NCBI GenBank assembly: GCA_037576215.1
Contig: JBANDB010000008.1
Coordinates: forward strand, 2,666,001 to 2,730,000
DNA length: 64,000 nt
Origin: Armillaria gallica
Taxonomy: Eukaryota; Basidiomycota; Agaricomycetes; Agaricales; Physalacriaceae
Direction of reading: 5' to 3'
The translations under genes and the position numbers were made by a program. Shown here piece after piece: positions 45,940 through 57,767 of the stretch. Position 1 is the stretch's first letter. Each line of letters starts with the position of its first letter. The notes under the pieces are model-generated. The model was not told where the DNA came from. It was given only the letters and a program-made list of their open reading frames with translations, and searched no databases.

Positions 45940-48900
45940 CTTACAGAATTACCCAGATCTCTTCGGCAGTAGTTGGCAGGACAAACATGCTTTGATTACA
46001 AGACTGAGGAAGCCGAACCACGACGTCGCTCAGGCTCTGGTGCATCCAATCACACAGCACGCTACACAAGAAGCCAAGAAGCAACAGATACTTCTAGTCA
46101 ACTGCTTGTTAAGGATCGCATCATAACAGAAGCGCTTGAACAGTTCTTTCTGAAGAAACATATATTGTGTACGTTATGAAATTGGTCTTTGCCAACTATT
46201 CTGATGTCCTACCACCGCCAGCACCGAGTAGACCGTGTCGCTGACGCTTTGGACGAAGACCACGAAGGTTTGGTGATTATTTCCCGTGAAACAGCATTCT
46301 GACCATCACAAAATAGGTGGCGATGACGAGGGGACTGACGAGGGAGCCGACGGTGTGTGGGATGCGGTAATCCTCTTCTGCTGGAGCCTCATAACTCGCC
46401 GTAATATTCTCAGCAGGAATCCACTTATACAGATGACGACGTATTTGTCGACCTCATCAACGGGTACGATGCAGACGATTTGGAGGAGAGTCGAGAGAGT
46501 AGCCAGCAGAATAATCTGGGAGTGAACCTTACGCAGTGTTTGAAGGCTGCTCAAGAGCCTGATTTAGCGGCAGAATCATCTGCATCGTCGCTTGGAAAGC
46601 GGCACCATGATACTTCTGCTGAAGATACTCCGCGAAAGCGGAGGCGAGAGTCCCCGACCGATGATCCTGATAACCCGTTTGTTGATACAGCCGCGAATCC
46701 AGATGATGAGCCCATCATAATCGTGAGGTGCTATCTAATGTATTGACAGAGTGTTGATTTCACTTTTGCACCCAGGCTCATAATCCTCGGTATCACATCT
46801 GCTTTCAAGCCCGCAACCTTCAATACGGCATACAGTATGAAATAGCGCGTCTCGTTTCTACGGGGGCCATCGACTACTCTGAAATCTTAATCGATGTTCT
46901 TGATCAACTCAAAGGAAAGTCGAACCATGACGGCGTTCCTCTCGTCGCTCAAGCTCTCCAGCAAGGTAACGATGCTAAGCAATGATTCATCGGTGTTATG
47001 AGTTCTTATAGCTTTGCAGTCCCAAGCACGGTTATCGGTGATACGGTGTTTAGCAGAGAAAAAGAGGCGAAGGTAACTTTCTCTCAACTTTTCCTGGACT
47101 CAGCTGAGACACTGTTCAGAATCCGTGGAAGGAACTGGACTTGGAGGAAGAGGCTTTGAAGAAAGACCCCAACGGCTGTCTTGGTTTTAACAAAGATAGT
47201 GATGACTGGTATGGTGGGAAGGTAGGGTTCAGAGGAAAGCTGAAGAATACATCTGCAAAAGGTTCCTCACCTTCCTTCAAAATCGTCTTGGAAAAAGCGG
47301 AGCTAGGACCATCTAACCGCTTCGCTCGAAAATTCGGCTCCAAATCATTTCTACGGGTCAAAGTCGCCAAAGAATGTCTTTCTTACGAGAAGGAACTTGT
47401 CTCATTCTTCAAGCATCCATTCATCTTGAATGGGTCTGTCTTTCGGGCGTTCTACGAAAAGGACAAGAGTGTTTTCCTGTTTATGACCAACGAGATCGTG
47501 GAGGGCTTCGGAATCTCTCCTCGGAGGTTTCTACCAGACAGAATATCACTGTTTGATTTTCTGGACTGGCATAATCCTATCATGGAAAATACCACCCAAG
47601 TAAGATCTTTCTCTGCTTTTATCTCCACTTCAGCGGTAACCATCTTCTAGACAATGACCAAGTGGGCAGCGCGATTCGCATTAGGGTTGTCCAATTCGGC
47701 CCCAGGAATATTACTGAAGGCCAAACAGATCGTGGGGATAAAGGATGTTGGTAAGCAATCATTGTCTTCCGAAACCAGGAATGGCATAAAATTTTGTTCC
47801 ATTAGTATCGTCCCAGGGGTCAGACATGACAGACGGCGCAGGTTTGATAAACAAGGCTGCCCTAATGAAGTTGAAGAAGAAGTTCGACTGGGATGACTGG
47901 CCCACGGCCATCCAGTGCCGAATAAACGGGAACAAGGTATTACTCTCAGTTATCTATACGCGCACGGAACATCAATAGTTTGTTTCAAGGGCCTACTGTA
48001 TCATGACCCGAACGACGACCACGATGAACCTCGCGTCTGGATTCGACCGTCTCAGACGAAAATACGTTACCCAGACTTGTCAGATCCGACTTTAAGAATT
48101 ATCGATGTCCTACGATCATCCCATGCCCGCGTCTCCTGTCAGCTCTCGGCAGAGGTCATCATTAATCTATGGCACAATGGCGTACCAGCTTCCGCATTTG
48201 AAACATTGCTCCAAAAGGGACTCGAAGACAATATTGTCACTCCATTAATGACCTGGGACGGGCCGAACGCAATGTTCGATCTGTGGTCCGCTTTGTGTAA
48301 GCGGGGCGGGGTAATGACTGCGCGCGCTGCACGGCGGGAGACAAGCATGTCAAGGGTGAAAGGCTACGGCGATCGGCAAACGGAAGATTTTGACGATGAA
48401 GATGAAGATGGCATTCGGCAACTCAGTGATGAGCGATCCACCGCGTGGTGGAATGATGAAGTCTCGGGGTGTCCTTCAGTCCTCGAGGAAACAGCAAGTG
48501 CTTGTTCCTTTGCTTTTAACCAGATGATTTATACTTCCTTTTCTAGGTCATGTATCTTCTCGACGCAGGCTTTACTCCAAAGAATTGTTCAGTTCTGAAG
48601 GACAAACTTCATCAAGTCATCAAGTCAGCCATTAATAACTACGTGAGATCGTATCGTATCGACGTACCGATGTCTATCACAGCATTCATTGTACCAGGTC
48701 AGCGACTTCTTCCTTTTGTGTAAGCATGTACTTGAACAGTTTTTCTAGACGAAGACGGCGAACTGGAGGAAGGAGAAGTGTTCTTCAAAAGTTCCAGGCG
48801 CAACCTGATAGGTCCTGACGGGCTAGAGACCGACATGATTCTTGGAGATGTGTTGCTAACGCGCCATCCATGCAAGCTTCCAACTGATGTGGTGAAGTGG

Positions 48901-50153
48901 AGATGTGTGGACAAACCTCATCTGCGAAACAGGACGGATGTAATTATTTTATCGGTAAAAGGCTTACACCGCGCGGCCGAAATTCTTGCAGGAGGTGAGC
49001 TGTACTCCTTCCTTCTCAAAGGTTACCTGTTGATCGCAATTTTCAAGGTGATTATGATGGTGACAAAGGAGTCCTCATCTTTCAACCAGAGCTTGTGATA
49101 CCCTTTGTGAACCCGTCTTTTGCCCTGTCATTGCCACCTAGCGACTTGGAAAACAACTTCGAGACGACGGCCAACGAGAAAGTTGTGGCTTTTCTCGTTC
49201 GAGTCCCTCGTGAATCGGTCAGTATGGCAACATACATTCATGAAGTGCAAAAGTTTCTCCTTCGAGGTCTCACTAATATCTCTGTCGTTGGAGCATATTC
49301 CAACATGCATGATTATGCAGCATATACGAAGGGCTATGCACATCCCGAGACTCTACGTTTGGCTCACATGCAAGTGGTTTCTTTCCAATTTCTGGGCCCC
49401 TGTTGACAATCCCTTCATAGGTTCTGTCACGTCCTTGACGGGGCAAAGACTGGTCTGAAGGTCTCGCTACATGTGCTTGCCAAGGACCGCAAGAAATACG
49501 CTCAAAAAATTCTTGAATGGAAGGAAAAATCGAAGGATCCCAAGGAAGTGTCTACTGATGAAACAAATGCCGCTAGAGCCAGGCCACTTGCTGGCAGGGA
49601 ATTTGTCATGGATATCATCCAGGGTTACGCGAAGAAGCAAGGTGACATTCAGCTGAGCAAGGTGGAGCAAAAGATGAAAGCCTGTTCTCTCTTTGTTGCG
49701 GACGAGGAACTCACTGCGCCATGGAACGAAGCACGGGCAATTGCGGAAAGGTCGCAGAACAGGGACAGACACGAAGATCTGAACGCTATCAAAATGCATG
49801 TGCAAAGCGTATACAAGAAACATGACGACCAGGTCAGGAGGGGGTTCGCGTTCACTGACTTGCCGATTGAGGTCAGGCAAGATGAATTGAGGGCTCTGTC
49901 CAAGGAGTTTGCTGCAAAGCCTTCACCGGAGGATCTGGTGGCTACAACCGGGATGGAGGCGGCTATGATTAAGGCTTCGTACGCGTACTTATACGACTCA
50001 GAGCAGCGCGCTGGGGCTGGAACAAAGTGGACAAGGTTTCCTTGGAACATGGCTATGCGAGAGCTGTGTGCAATTAAGGCTCGTGCTGGGGGGCGTTGGA
50101 AGGCACTGAACGGCGATTTTTATGAGAGAATGATGATCAAGGTTCGACGGTAA
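45940..50153 (+). CDS. RNA-dependent RNA polymerase, eukaryotic RNA-silencing type (RDR/QDE-1)
   Basis: From about 46430 the model is solid. The catalytic core has SDMTDGAGLINKAAL (family MTDGCG), LPTDVVKWRCVDKPHLRNRT, DVIILSVKGLHRAAEILAGG and the metal-binding DYDGDKG across an intron near 48995-49065. Flanking blocks are WYGGKVGFRGKL, SVMYLLDAGFTPK-type helices and HVLDGAKTGLKVSL. The C-terminus ends FPWNMAMRELCAIKARAG. These are the double-psi beta-barrel RdRPs that make dsRNA for quelling and sRNA pathways. An N-terminal region of acidic and Lys/Arg-rich sequence (RKRRRESPTDD, a likely nuclear signal) starts somewhere between 45940 and 46204 and does not close in phase. Two core introns (48494-48546, 49370-49420) are GC-AG. 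Estimated length 1100-1200 aa. Confidence 0.9.
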
Positions 50154-50466
50154 TGGATAATCTTGGCGGTCTCAACTGTTGGTCACGTCCGGTGTCTTAT
50201 CTGTGGTGAGCTGAGTTGGCAGCCCTTTTCAGGTGATTTACTCTCAATTCCTTCCGGATACTTTCGATTTCTTTAACCTAAAATATCGTTTATTGTTCCG
50301 TTGTACATGTACTCTATTTCTGTCGCAATGCCATCCTGAGATGTCCAACAGGCTTTGACTCTTGTGGTTGATTACACGGTACACGCGGAGATACATTATT
50401 CCTCAGGCAACTTGAAGTCTTCGAGGCTCGCTAATTGGCAACCGACGAATTTGGCAGAATTAACTC
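50154..50466. other. Intergenic region, no gene seen
   Basis: The 3' flank of the RdRP gene and the start of the AP-1 sigma promoter. No coding signal. Confidence 0.35.
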
Positions 50467-50502
50467 TGACGTCAGTCGTGACAGACGTGACAGACGTGAC
50501 AG
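50467..50502. promoter_or_regulatory. CRE palindrome plus 9-nt tandem repeats before AP-1 sigma
   Basis: TGACGTCA at 50467-50474 is a perfect CRE/ATF-type palindrome. It is followed at once by CGTGACAGA, CGTGACAGA and CGTGACAG (50477-50502). The cluster ends 12 nt before the ATG at 50515, so it is either a promoter element very close to the start of transcription or part of the 5' UTR. A bZIP (ATF/CREB) factor is the expected binder; this is inference. Confidence 0.5.
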
Positions 50503-50514
50503 TAACCCTCTGTA

Positions 50515-51298
50515 ATGATCAACTACATCCTCCTCGTTTCAAGGCAAGGTAGTGCTTACTGAATGCATCATTCGACAACGAGTTGACAGCTGTTAAACAG
50601 GCAAAGTTCGACTAGCGAAATGGTTTACCACAATGCCACCCAAAGCAAAGGCAAAAATTGTCAAAGATGTCACCCAACTTGTATTAGCTCGCCGGACGAG
50701 GATGTGCAATTTCTTGGAATATAAGGGTGCAGCTGGCCTAACCTTTTAGAAGAAATAAAGTGATGTTAATTGTCGCTGCAGATACCAAGGTGGTGTACCG
50801 TCGATATGCGTCTTTATTCTTCGTGTGTGGAATTGGTTCAAGTGATAATGAGTTGGTGACACTGGAGATCATTCACCGATACGTGGAAGTGCTGGATCGG
50901 TATTTCGGGAATGTGAGACCGCAATTTCGTAACTGAGATTCCTTGCCTGACCGTGTTTGTTAGGTTTGCGAGCTGGACCTGTAGGTTGATGACTGCCAGG
51001 TAAAAGTGTTGCTGAACGTCAATCCAGGATCTTCAACTTCCAGAAAGCCTATGCTGTACGTCGGTGGGAGACATGTCGTATGACTTCAGCTAATGTGTGC
51101 TGCTTAGATACTGGATGAACTGATCATTTCTGGGGAGCTACAGGAGTCATCAAAGAAATCCGTGCTCCGTGTGGTATGCAGCTAGCTCCGGTTCCATGTG
51201 GACTCTGACACCCTTCTCAGGTAACACAATCTGACACGGTAGAGGAGCAGGAGAACTCGGAAGACACAATAGGACGACTGGGATCACGCGTCGGTTAG
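50515..51298 (+). CDS. APS1: AP-1 clathrin adaptor sigma subunit
   Basis: Seven short exons (50515-50548, 50601-50726, 50782-50912, 50964-50980, 51028-51055, 51108-51173, 51221-51298) give 159 aa; two exons are only 17 and 28 nt. The sequence is unmistakable sigma-adaptin. It starts [20 protein letters not shown], continues [20 protein letters not shown] and [20 protein letters not shown]. It then has [40 protein letters not shown] and [11 protein letters not shown]. The long tail after this fits AP-1 rather than AP-2. It sorts cargo between trans-Golgi and endosomes. Because exons are so small, no open frame longer than 60 codons reveals the gene. Confidence 0.95.
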
Positions 51299-51845
51299 GA
51301 CCCTCTTCGTATTTGGATTGAATTGAAGGCGTATCTTGAATTTTTTTTTGTCAAGGTCCCATGATGTAGCGCAGGAGCTAGCCATTTCATAATTGTTGGA
51401 CTATGCAGATCTTGTTACAGGAAGTTCTCGATGGTAATATATATGCACGAGGAGTCTCGGAAAAGACGGAAGGCAGTAATACGAAAGTTGTGGTTGGCCG
51501 GGCGCCACTATCGGAAGCCCGGCCGCAAAGTTCGGCCGAGTCGAGGCTCGTACCGGAAGCAAATCTGATCCATTCAGGCTGAAATGGAACTTGAATTGAA
51601 GCTACGAAGCAGCACGGACGCCGTGGACGGAGTAAGGATGTCTCTCTGCTGCCTTCTCAGTGCCAAGCGCGATGAAGCGGGAAACCGGAACAGGCTAAAT
51701 TGGGCCGAAATCTTCCCGTATCATCCAATCGGAGGCGGTGCCTGGCGGGATCACATTTAAATAAAAGGCCCCCATTTTCGGTACAAATCCCGTCCATATA
51801 ACCCTTTACCCAACCACCACCATCTCCTCGTCCTCGTCGCTCGCC
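51299..51845. promoter_or_regulatory. Promoter region of glutamine synthetase
   Basis: A CCAAT box at 51725-51729 and a TATA-like TTTAAATA at about 51756-51763 lie 117 and 83 nt upstream of the GLN1 ATG. Just after the TATA-like element is a C-run and a CT-rich stretch (51815-51845), the usual fungal transcription start context for highly expressed genes. A GC-rich palindromic patch (CCGGCCGCAAAGTTCGGCCG) is near 51518-51540. Confidence 0.5.
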
Positions 51846-53117
51846 ATGTCTTTTGCCTATCATAACGATCTCCTTGCTCCCTACCTTGCCCTCCCCCAAG
51901 GCGAGAAAGTCCAGGCTGAATGTATGCATCCTCCTTCCTCTCTCGCGAGTTATATCTAATCGTACCATAGATGTCTGGATCGATGGTGACGGTGGTCTTC
52001 GCTCGAAGACTACGGTCAGTGTGGTGCCGCCACTAACCCGGATGTCCCACTCATCGTTATTATATAGACCGTGAGCAAGAAGGTCACTGATATTGGCACC
52101 CTCCGTATCTGGGACTTTGACGGCTCTTCCACCAACCAAGCACCTGGTCATGACTCCGATGTCTATCTCCGTCCGGCTGCCATCTTCAAGGATCCCTTCC
52201 GTGGCGGTGATAATATTCTCGTTCTTGCCGAGACTTACAACAACGATGGAACCCCCAACAAAACGAACTTCCGTCATCATGCCAAGAAGGTCATGGATCA
52301 GGCAAAAGATGCCCAGCCTTGGTTCGGTCTTGAGCAGGAATACACCCTCTTCGACCTCGATGGTCACCCCTACGGATGGCCCAAGGGCGGTTTCCCAGGA
52401 CCTCAGGGGCCCTATTACTGCGGTGCTGGTACGCCTATCATATCTGTAGCACAGACTTTGTGACCTGATCTTAATAATAGGCGCTGGGAAGGTCTTCGCT
52501 CGTGATGTGATTGAAGCCCACTACCGTGCATGCCTGTATGCCGGTGTCAATATCAGTGGTATCAACGCTGAAGTCATGCCATCGCAGTGGGAGTTCCAGG
52601 TTGGTCCTTGCGAGGGTATCTCGATGGGCGATCATCTCTGGATGGCTCGTTACCTCTTGGTGCGCATTACTGAGCAGTGGGGTATCAAAGTTTCCTTCCA
52701 TCCCAAGCCCCTAGCTGGTGATTGGAATGGTGCTGGTTGCCACACCAACTACAGCACCAAGGCTATGCGTGAGCCCGGAGGAATGCAGGCGATCGAGGCG
52801 GCGATCGAGAAGCTGAGCAAGAAACACAACGAGCACATTGCTGTGTACGGAGAGGACAACGAACTCAGGCTGACAGGTCGCCATGAAACCGGCCATATCA
52901 GCCAGTTCAGCTCTGGTGTTGCCAACCGTGGTGCTTCCATACGTGTTCCTCGACATGTTGCCGCTCAGGGATACGGTTATCTCGAGGACAGGCGTCCTGC
53001 TTCCAACATTGGTATGTTCTAGTCTTGATTGAAAATGATTGATGCTGATGATCTTTTGGAACAGATCCTTACCGTGTCACCGGTATCATTGTTGAGACCA
53101 CTCTCCTTGACAAGTAG
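51846..53117 (+). CDS. GLN1: Glutamine synthetase
   Basis: Five exons (51846-51921, 51971-52014, 52068-52428, 52481-53011, 53065-53117) give 354 aa in phase. Motifs of eukaryotic [37 protein letters not shown] (signature), [11 protein letters not shown] (metal Glu), [34 protein letters not shown] and [20 protein letters not shown]. It ends [17 protein letters not shown]. The enzyme makes glutamine from glutamate, ammonia and ATP in the cytosol as a decamer. Strong codon bias (C/T-ending optimal codons) compared with its neighbours fits high expression. Confidence 0.98.
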
Positions 53118-53819
53118 ATATGTGCCGGTAGAATTAAAGTAGAAAACTTGTACAGAAAATGTTACGCTTTGTGTTGTGTTGTATTCTCGATTTCACTATG
53201 GAAAGACTGATCGTGCATATGCATCTCCTCTAATTACAGTATTTGTTTGACCGCAGAATTTTCTAAATGCAGAACCACGCTTATGTTAGTCTTCAAAATT
53301 TACTAGCTCTTGCCCACCAACTGCGGCACCTGACCGCACAATCAATAGCACCGCAAGTCACTTTGCATGGACATTCCAGGGTACGCTATTTATGCAACCT
53401 ACTGAATGGCATACGACCTCCCTTGCCCCGAACGCTGTCGTGTCTCGTGGACAGCCACTATTTCATACAAGTACCATAGGGCGGCCATGGGGCTATACAG
53501 TATGACTTGCGACAGTTCATCTGTCGATCTTCAAACTTAATTCAGTCCGTAGCACTGAGCTCTTTCTGCCACTCAAGGGGATCTGTAGCACGGCTTCCAA
53601 AGGCCACTAGACAGGACCTGGACACAGCAGATGGGGTAGTCCCACTCCACAAGGTCCGGCCACGAGATGCAGCCACGGTGCGAACCATCGTAACGTTTGA
53701 GAAGGTGAATTACTGAAGAGCAGCGGGGGAAGGCTTGGCGTGTGAAACTCAGTAATGGTCTTCACTCGACCCACAACTATTGTATCGAAATGAGGGTATA
53801 AATCAAAAACCTTTCGTGA
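53118..53819. other. Convergent intergenic region, nothing seen
   Basis: About 700 nt between the 3' ends of GLN1 and DCC1. Two short plus-strand frames near 53267 and 53507 have no protein-like features. Confidence 0.4.
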
Positions 53820-55197
53820 TCACCCGTTATACTGGGCTCTAGATGTGTACCACACCGTCCCGGAGTCGCTTATCGACCTAGCGTACTTGAGGAGTAATTT
53901 ATCTCTCTCTTTGGAATTGATAGCAATGTCGGCAAGGAACGGCGCAATGTCTTCGGCTTTCCAGCGTGACCGCGAGAGGAAAAGATCCGCGAAGCGAGGC
54001 GCAGGTTCCACGGGCAAAGCGGAAGATGGGAAATACTTGAGGAGATCGTTTCTTGATGGTGCCGTAAGATAATTACCCTGAAAAGAAATGAACAAACATG
54101 AAGACAAAGTTGATGACAATAGCCACACAGATAGAAGCTCCACAGATACAAAGGATTCAAAAGTATCACCGACGACAGATCTCCAAGTCGCCAAGAGTTC
54201 GTCCTCGGCAATGGGGTTGTCCTGCCCGACTGAAGTCAGACCACTGCGCCGGTAAAAGTGGAGCACAAACCTTGAACGGCCGCAATATATTTAGTCCAAC
54301 TTCTCGTACCACACCCGTCACGTCCATCTTCCAGATTCCTTGGCGTATCTCACCGAACCAGCCCATGACTTGAGTGGATACTGTTCGGGGAACCTCGTGC
54401 ACATCCGCGAGTGCCGATGAGAGAACCTCGACACTTGTTGCAGCGTGGGATAATGAATGAGAGACTAGAAGGTTGAGAATCATCTCTAGTATACTCTTGA
54501 GATAAGTAGGTGCGATGGGTCTTAGTTCACCTGTTACAGCATGAGCAAGTTGTCGTGAGGTCGTGAAGATGTACTTACCATTGACGATCAGAATATGCAT
54601 GTCTCGAAGTCCACGCGATAGTTCCGTATCGCTGGCTTGAATAACACCACGCGCATCTTCAAACATCACCCTGTTCCTCTTTCAAGCCACGTTAACGAGA
54701 AAAACGCGTCGAGCAGTGCAGACAACTCACATTTGTCTCCTGGTCGTCATTCATATCCTCCTCGGCCGACTGCTCATCATATTCATTTCCCCTTAGCATA
54801 GCCGAAAGTTTATGCAATCGGGGAACAGTAGGTGCCAATTCAAGGATCTCGTTCACTTGATCGCGTATAACGATACTGTCGTCGGAGAAATCAAGATCGG
54901 ACGCGTTGGGGGGAGTGACAACGAGAACAGAATTGGATAGAAGAACCGAGCGCATCGTGTATGTCGTGTCGTTCGTGCATAAGACAGCATCATCGCCTGT
55001 CTGGCCTCGAACCGTAAACCTGGCGAGAACTTCAATTGGGTTGACAGAAGAATTTCGATTGACATTTACCGGAGAGGGTTTGAACTTTCGACGGCGCTTT
55101 CAATTAGCTTGCAAAGGTCGGGTGGTAGCTCAATGAGCTTGAATGAGCCAGATTCTGCACTGGACGACGTGGAAAAATATAAATCGCATTCTGACAT
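53820..55197 (-). CDS. DCC1: Sister chromatid cohesion protein DCC1, one apparent missing base
   Basis: Five exons (54731-55197, 54579-54678, 54271-54530, 54129-54221, 53820-54077) encode about 392 aa. It starts MSECDLYFSTSSSAESGSFK, with IELPPDLCKLIES, then VRGQTGDDAVLCTNDTTYTM and SVLLSNSVLVVTPPN. FEDARGVIQASDTELSRGLR and LRPIAPTYLKSILEMILNLL follow. The winged-helix C-terminus is RWKAEDIAPFLADIAINSKE with KLLLKYARSI. Dcc1 with Ctf8 joins Ctf18-RFC and recruits polymerase epsilon for cohesion during S phase. In exon 1 one base is missing at the T run 55086-55088 (gene reads GAAAGTTC; family frame wants GAAAAGTTC). Confidence 0.87.
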
Positions 55198-55950
55198 GAT
55201 GATAGTAGGAGCAGACAAGATTTTTGTTTGTGGCACAGGCCAGCTCCAAACATAAGTGCAGATACTTTGCCATTTTGACCCAACTCTGACCTACCGACTG
55301 TTCGATAAGCCCTCACCTATTTTTCAATTGGAGATGTCCCGTGGGACTCGTTGAACGTACCCGATGTAATTTCTGGGACACGCTAACGTCAGCAAATTCG
55401 TACATTTATTGAGGAGATTTAATGGCACGGTCGTTAATTTCACTATTACACTATTAGTATGCCAACCGCCACTGTGCATGTACCAAGGATAGTCACCGCT
55501 ACTCTGTTACGATGTTCATCGAGGATGAGCCTTACGGGAATGCGTCCATTTTCGAGAAAGGGACAGTGCTTCTCTTCGATTTGATGTTCTTCAATTTACT
55601 TGGGATGTCTGTCCGTGTCAAACGTAGCATCGTCTCGCAGCATAGCTGTCAACGGCGATATCGTCTCCCGTAAGAGAAGGAAAGATGCATTTCCCGCTCA
55701 CCATTCGCACCGGGAATGGAAGAGCTGACGCAACATATGAGCCTTGAGGAGTCCATTGAAAATTTTGATTGAAATACGACATATCAACTTGCTTCTTACA
55801 TACTAATGTCGTGTCGGAGAAGGCGTAAGTTCATACTCGTCCTAGAACCGAGAAAACGGAGAACTGTGAATTACAGGTAGTAGTTTACATAGCAATCGTA
55901 GTGTTCACTGACAGCATCAAAAACAAGGAATTCTACATGATAAGAACAAG
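55198..55950. other. Intergenic region, nothing seen
   Basis: The 750 nt between the 5' end of DCC1 and the 3' end of the DUF262 gene. No ORF above 60 codons with protein character and no RNA gene is seen. Confidence 0.4.
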
Positions 55951-57670
55951 CTACCGTGCTCTGGACCGCGTCTTGACAGCTTTAGGCAGATTTCTAACTC
56001 CATATCCATCAGGACGAAAATCGTCGTCATCGCCACCCATGGCTTCAGATTTCCTCTTTCTCGATTTTTTGGAAGGAGATCCCACATACGGTTGGGGTAT
56101 CGCGGATGGATTGTGCTTCAATGAGTAAACAGCGTCCCACATATATGCACAGACATCATTGCGCATCCGTATATCGTCAAATGAAGAACGAACGGCGGAA
56201 CGGAGGTGGTGTATAGCCTTCGCCTTTTTTTCCAAGGAATCTGAGGCCATGACATATACCAAGACGCCTTATAATTATTCAAATCACTTAGAAATCTCGA
56301 TCACAAAGACACAGACTCACATATAAAGACGAATTCAACCGGAGCTACTCGCTCGGACACCTTGCTGAAGGCACTATTATACTGTTTATCTGAAACAATC
56401 TGACAAAGATTCTTCAGCAAGTTCTGCATCTCGTTCTTTAGCTGTTCGCGTGGGGGATCCTGGCGGTTAAGCCAGTTTTCAAGCTTTGGAGCTGCTAACA
56501 TAGGACGCGTCTGAATGACATCGCAGCAAAACATGGCGTAGGCAAGGTTGGAAAAATCGCGGCTGCGTTTTGTGTCCCAGACTATGAAGTCGGATATACC
56601 GCCATCAACACGAAGGAACTTTTGAACAAGATCTCCAACCCATCTGGTGCGCATCTCAGTGACATTATTAACACAAGCACCAAAAGGACGTACTCTGAGT
56701 ACGGTGTAGATATCGCCTGTAGCCGCTCTGATAAACATATTTAGTATCATGAGATCCCTAGAAATGCAAGTCAATCAACATACCAGCTGGTGTCAATGCT
56801 ACACCCAGTTGTACTCTCTGAAATATATCCCTGACAGCGCTTTCAGTCAGAGCGGTATAAAGAACTAGGAGATGCTTATAAATAAATGTGTGTGAGTTGA
56901 ATATTGTCAGACTCACCGCATGGCATCACTTTCTTTGCGAAGAGTTCCTTGTACTGTTCAGGCAGCTCTGCGCGCGTACTCTTTGTCGATTGCGAAGTTG
57001 TGTACCACCAATTCTTCCTGGACCTTGGGTCCTTACCTAACTATACTCAGCAACGAGCGGCGGTATATGATCGTTAGGCATACATGGTATCTGAGCACGA
57101 ACATTCAGACGCGTCCGGTAGTCACAAGCATTAAAAACACCCACTTGGCCGTCAATAAACTTCTGTATTGATGTTAGACGCTAGACTTAATACTCAGAAT
57201 GATGCAAAAGGTGGAAAGTTTTGAGAGCCCACTTGCTTGCCGTCCACGCACACTCGCACTTCCTCCCCGTCATCATCCAAGGTTACCGCAAAAACTACAG
57301 GCGGAATGTAGAAGTTTCGAAATATAGAGTCTATCAGTAGGCTTTGTTTTGCTTCTGACCACACGACATCTGTCGGGCATGAGGCAAGGGCGGTATTTCG
57401 ATGGTAATAGTCCACATACCTCGCTGCCAGGTTGGATTCAGGTCAACCATGCCTTGATGAATATATTCTGGGCCATACATCAGTAAAAGTGATGCATGTA
57501 ATGTAATTACTCGCACTATGAAGCTTCTCGGTGGTAAATAGCTCCGTCGTGGGCTCAGGATGAGGTTCAACGATCCTGAAAGTATCGGGGTCATCGTCCT
57601 CATCCTCGTCTTCATCATCATAATCTTCTCCGTCGACATATTCGTCCTGTTCTTCATCTTTGGGTGACAT
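55951..57670 (-). CDS. DUF262 (ParB/GmrSD-like) domain protein
   Basis: Nine exons (57517-57670, 57420-57467, 57233-57369, 57145-57180, 56917-57040, 56784-56864, 56690-56727, 56321-56654, 55951-56267) give 422 aa, all phases closing. After a highly acidic start (MSPKDEEQDEYVDGEDYDDE) comes the DUF262 core. The core runs YIHQGMVDLNPTWQRD, DSIFRNFYIPPVVFAV, VCVDGKQRLTSIQKFIDGQL with the DGxQR motif as DGKQR, GKDPRSRKNWWY and IFQRVQLGVALTPAERLQAI. The C-terminus is basic (KKSRKRKSE, RNLPKAVKTRSRAR), suggesting nuclear location. In bacteria the fold is found in anti-phage GmrSD and related NTP-dependent nucleases. Basidiomycete members are common but uncharacterised, and no HNH partner domain (DUF1524) is seen here. 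Confidence 0.85.
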
Positions 57671-57767
57671 GGAGAGCAAAAGAAGGGCGTCAGGAAATTA
57701 TTCGAACACGGTCACGGTTCTGGTTCAAGCTGTGTCGTCATGGCGTCTATCCTTCTTAGGCACCTCC

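Noticed and set aside
24346..50153. An RNA-silencing gene cluster made of the RNase III-like, helicase-like and RdRP genes
   Set aside because: They are spread over 25 kb with unrelated genes between (p24, ELP2, SUA5, MOB1), and two of the three lack active sites; proximity alone does not support a functional cluster.
50154..51298. Treating 50.2-51.8 kb as empty because no open frame exceeds 65 codons
   Set aside because: Splicing seven short exons recovers a complete AP-1 sigma subunit.
53267..53716. Two plus-strand frames of about 70 codons between GLN1 and DCC1
   Set aside because: Codon texture is random and there is no splice or homology signal.
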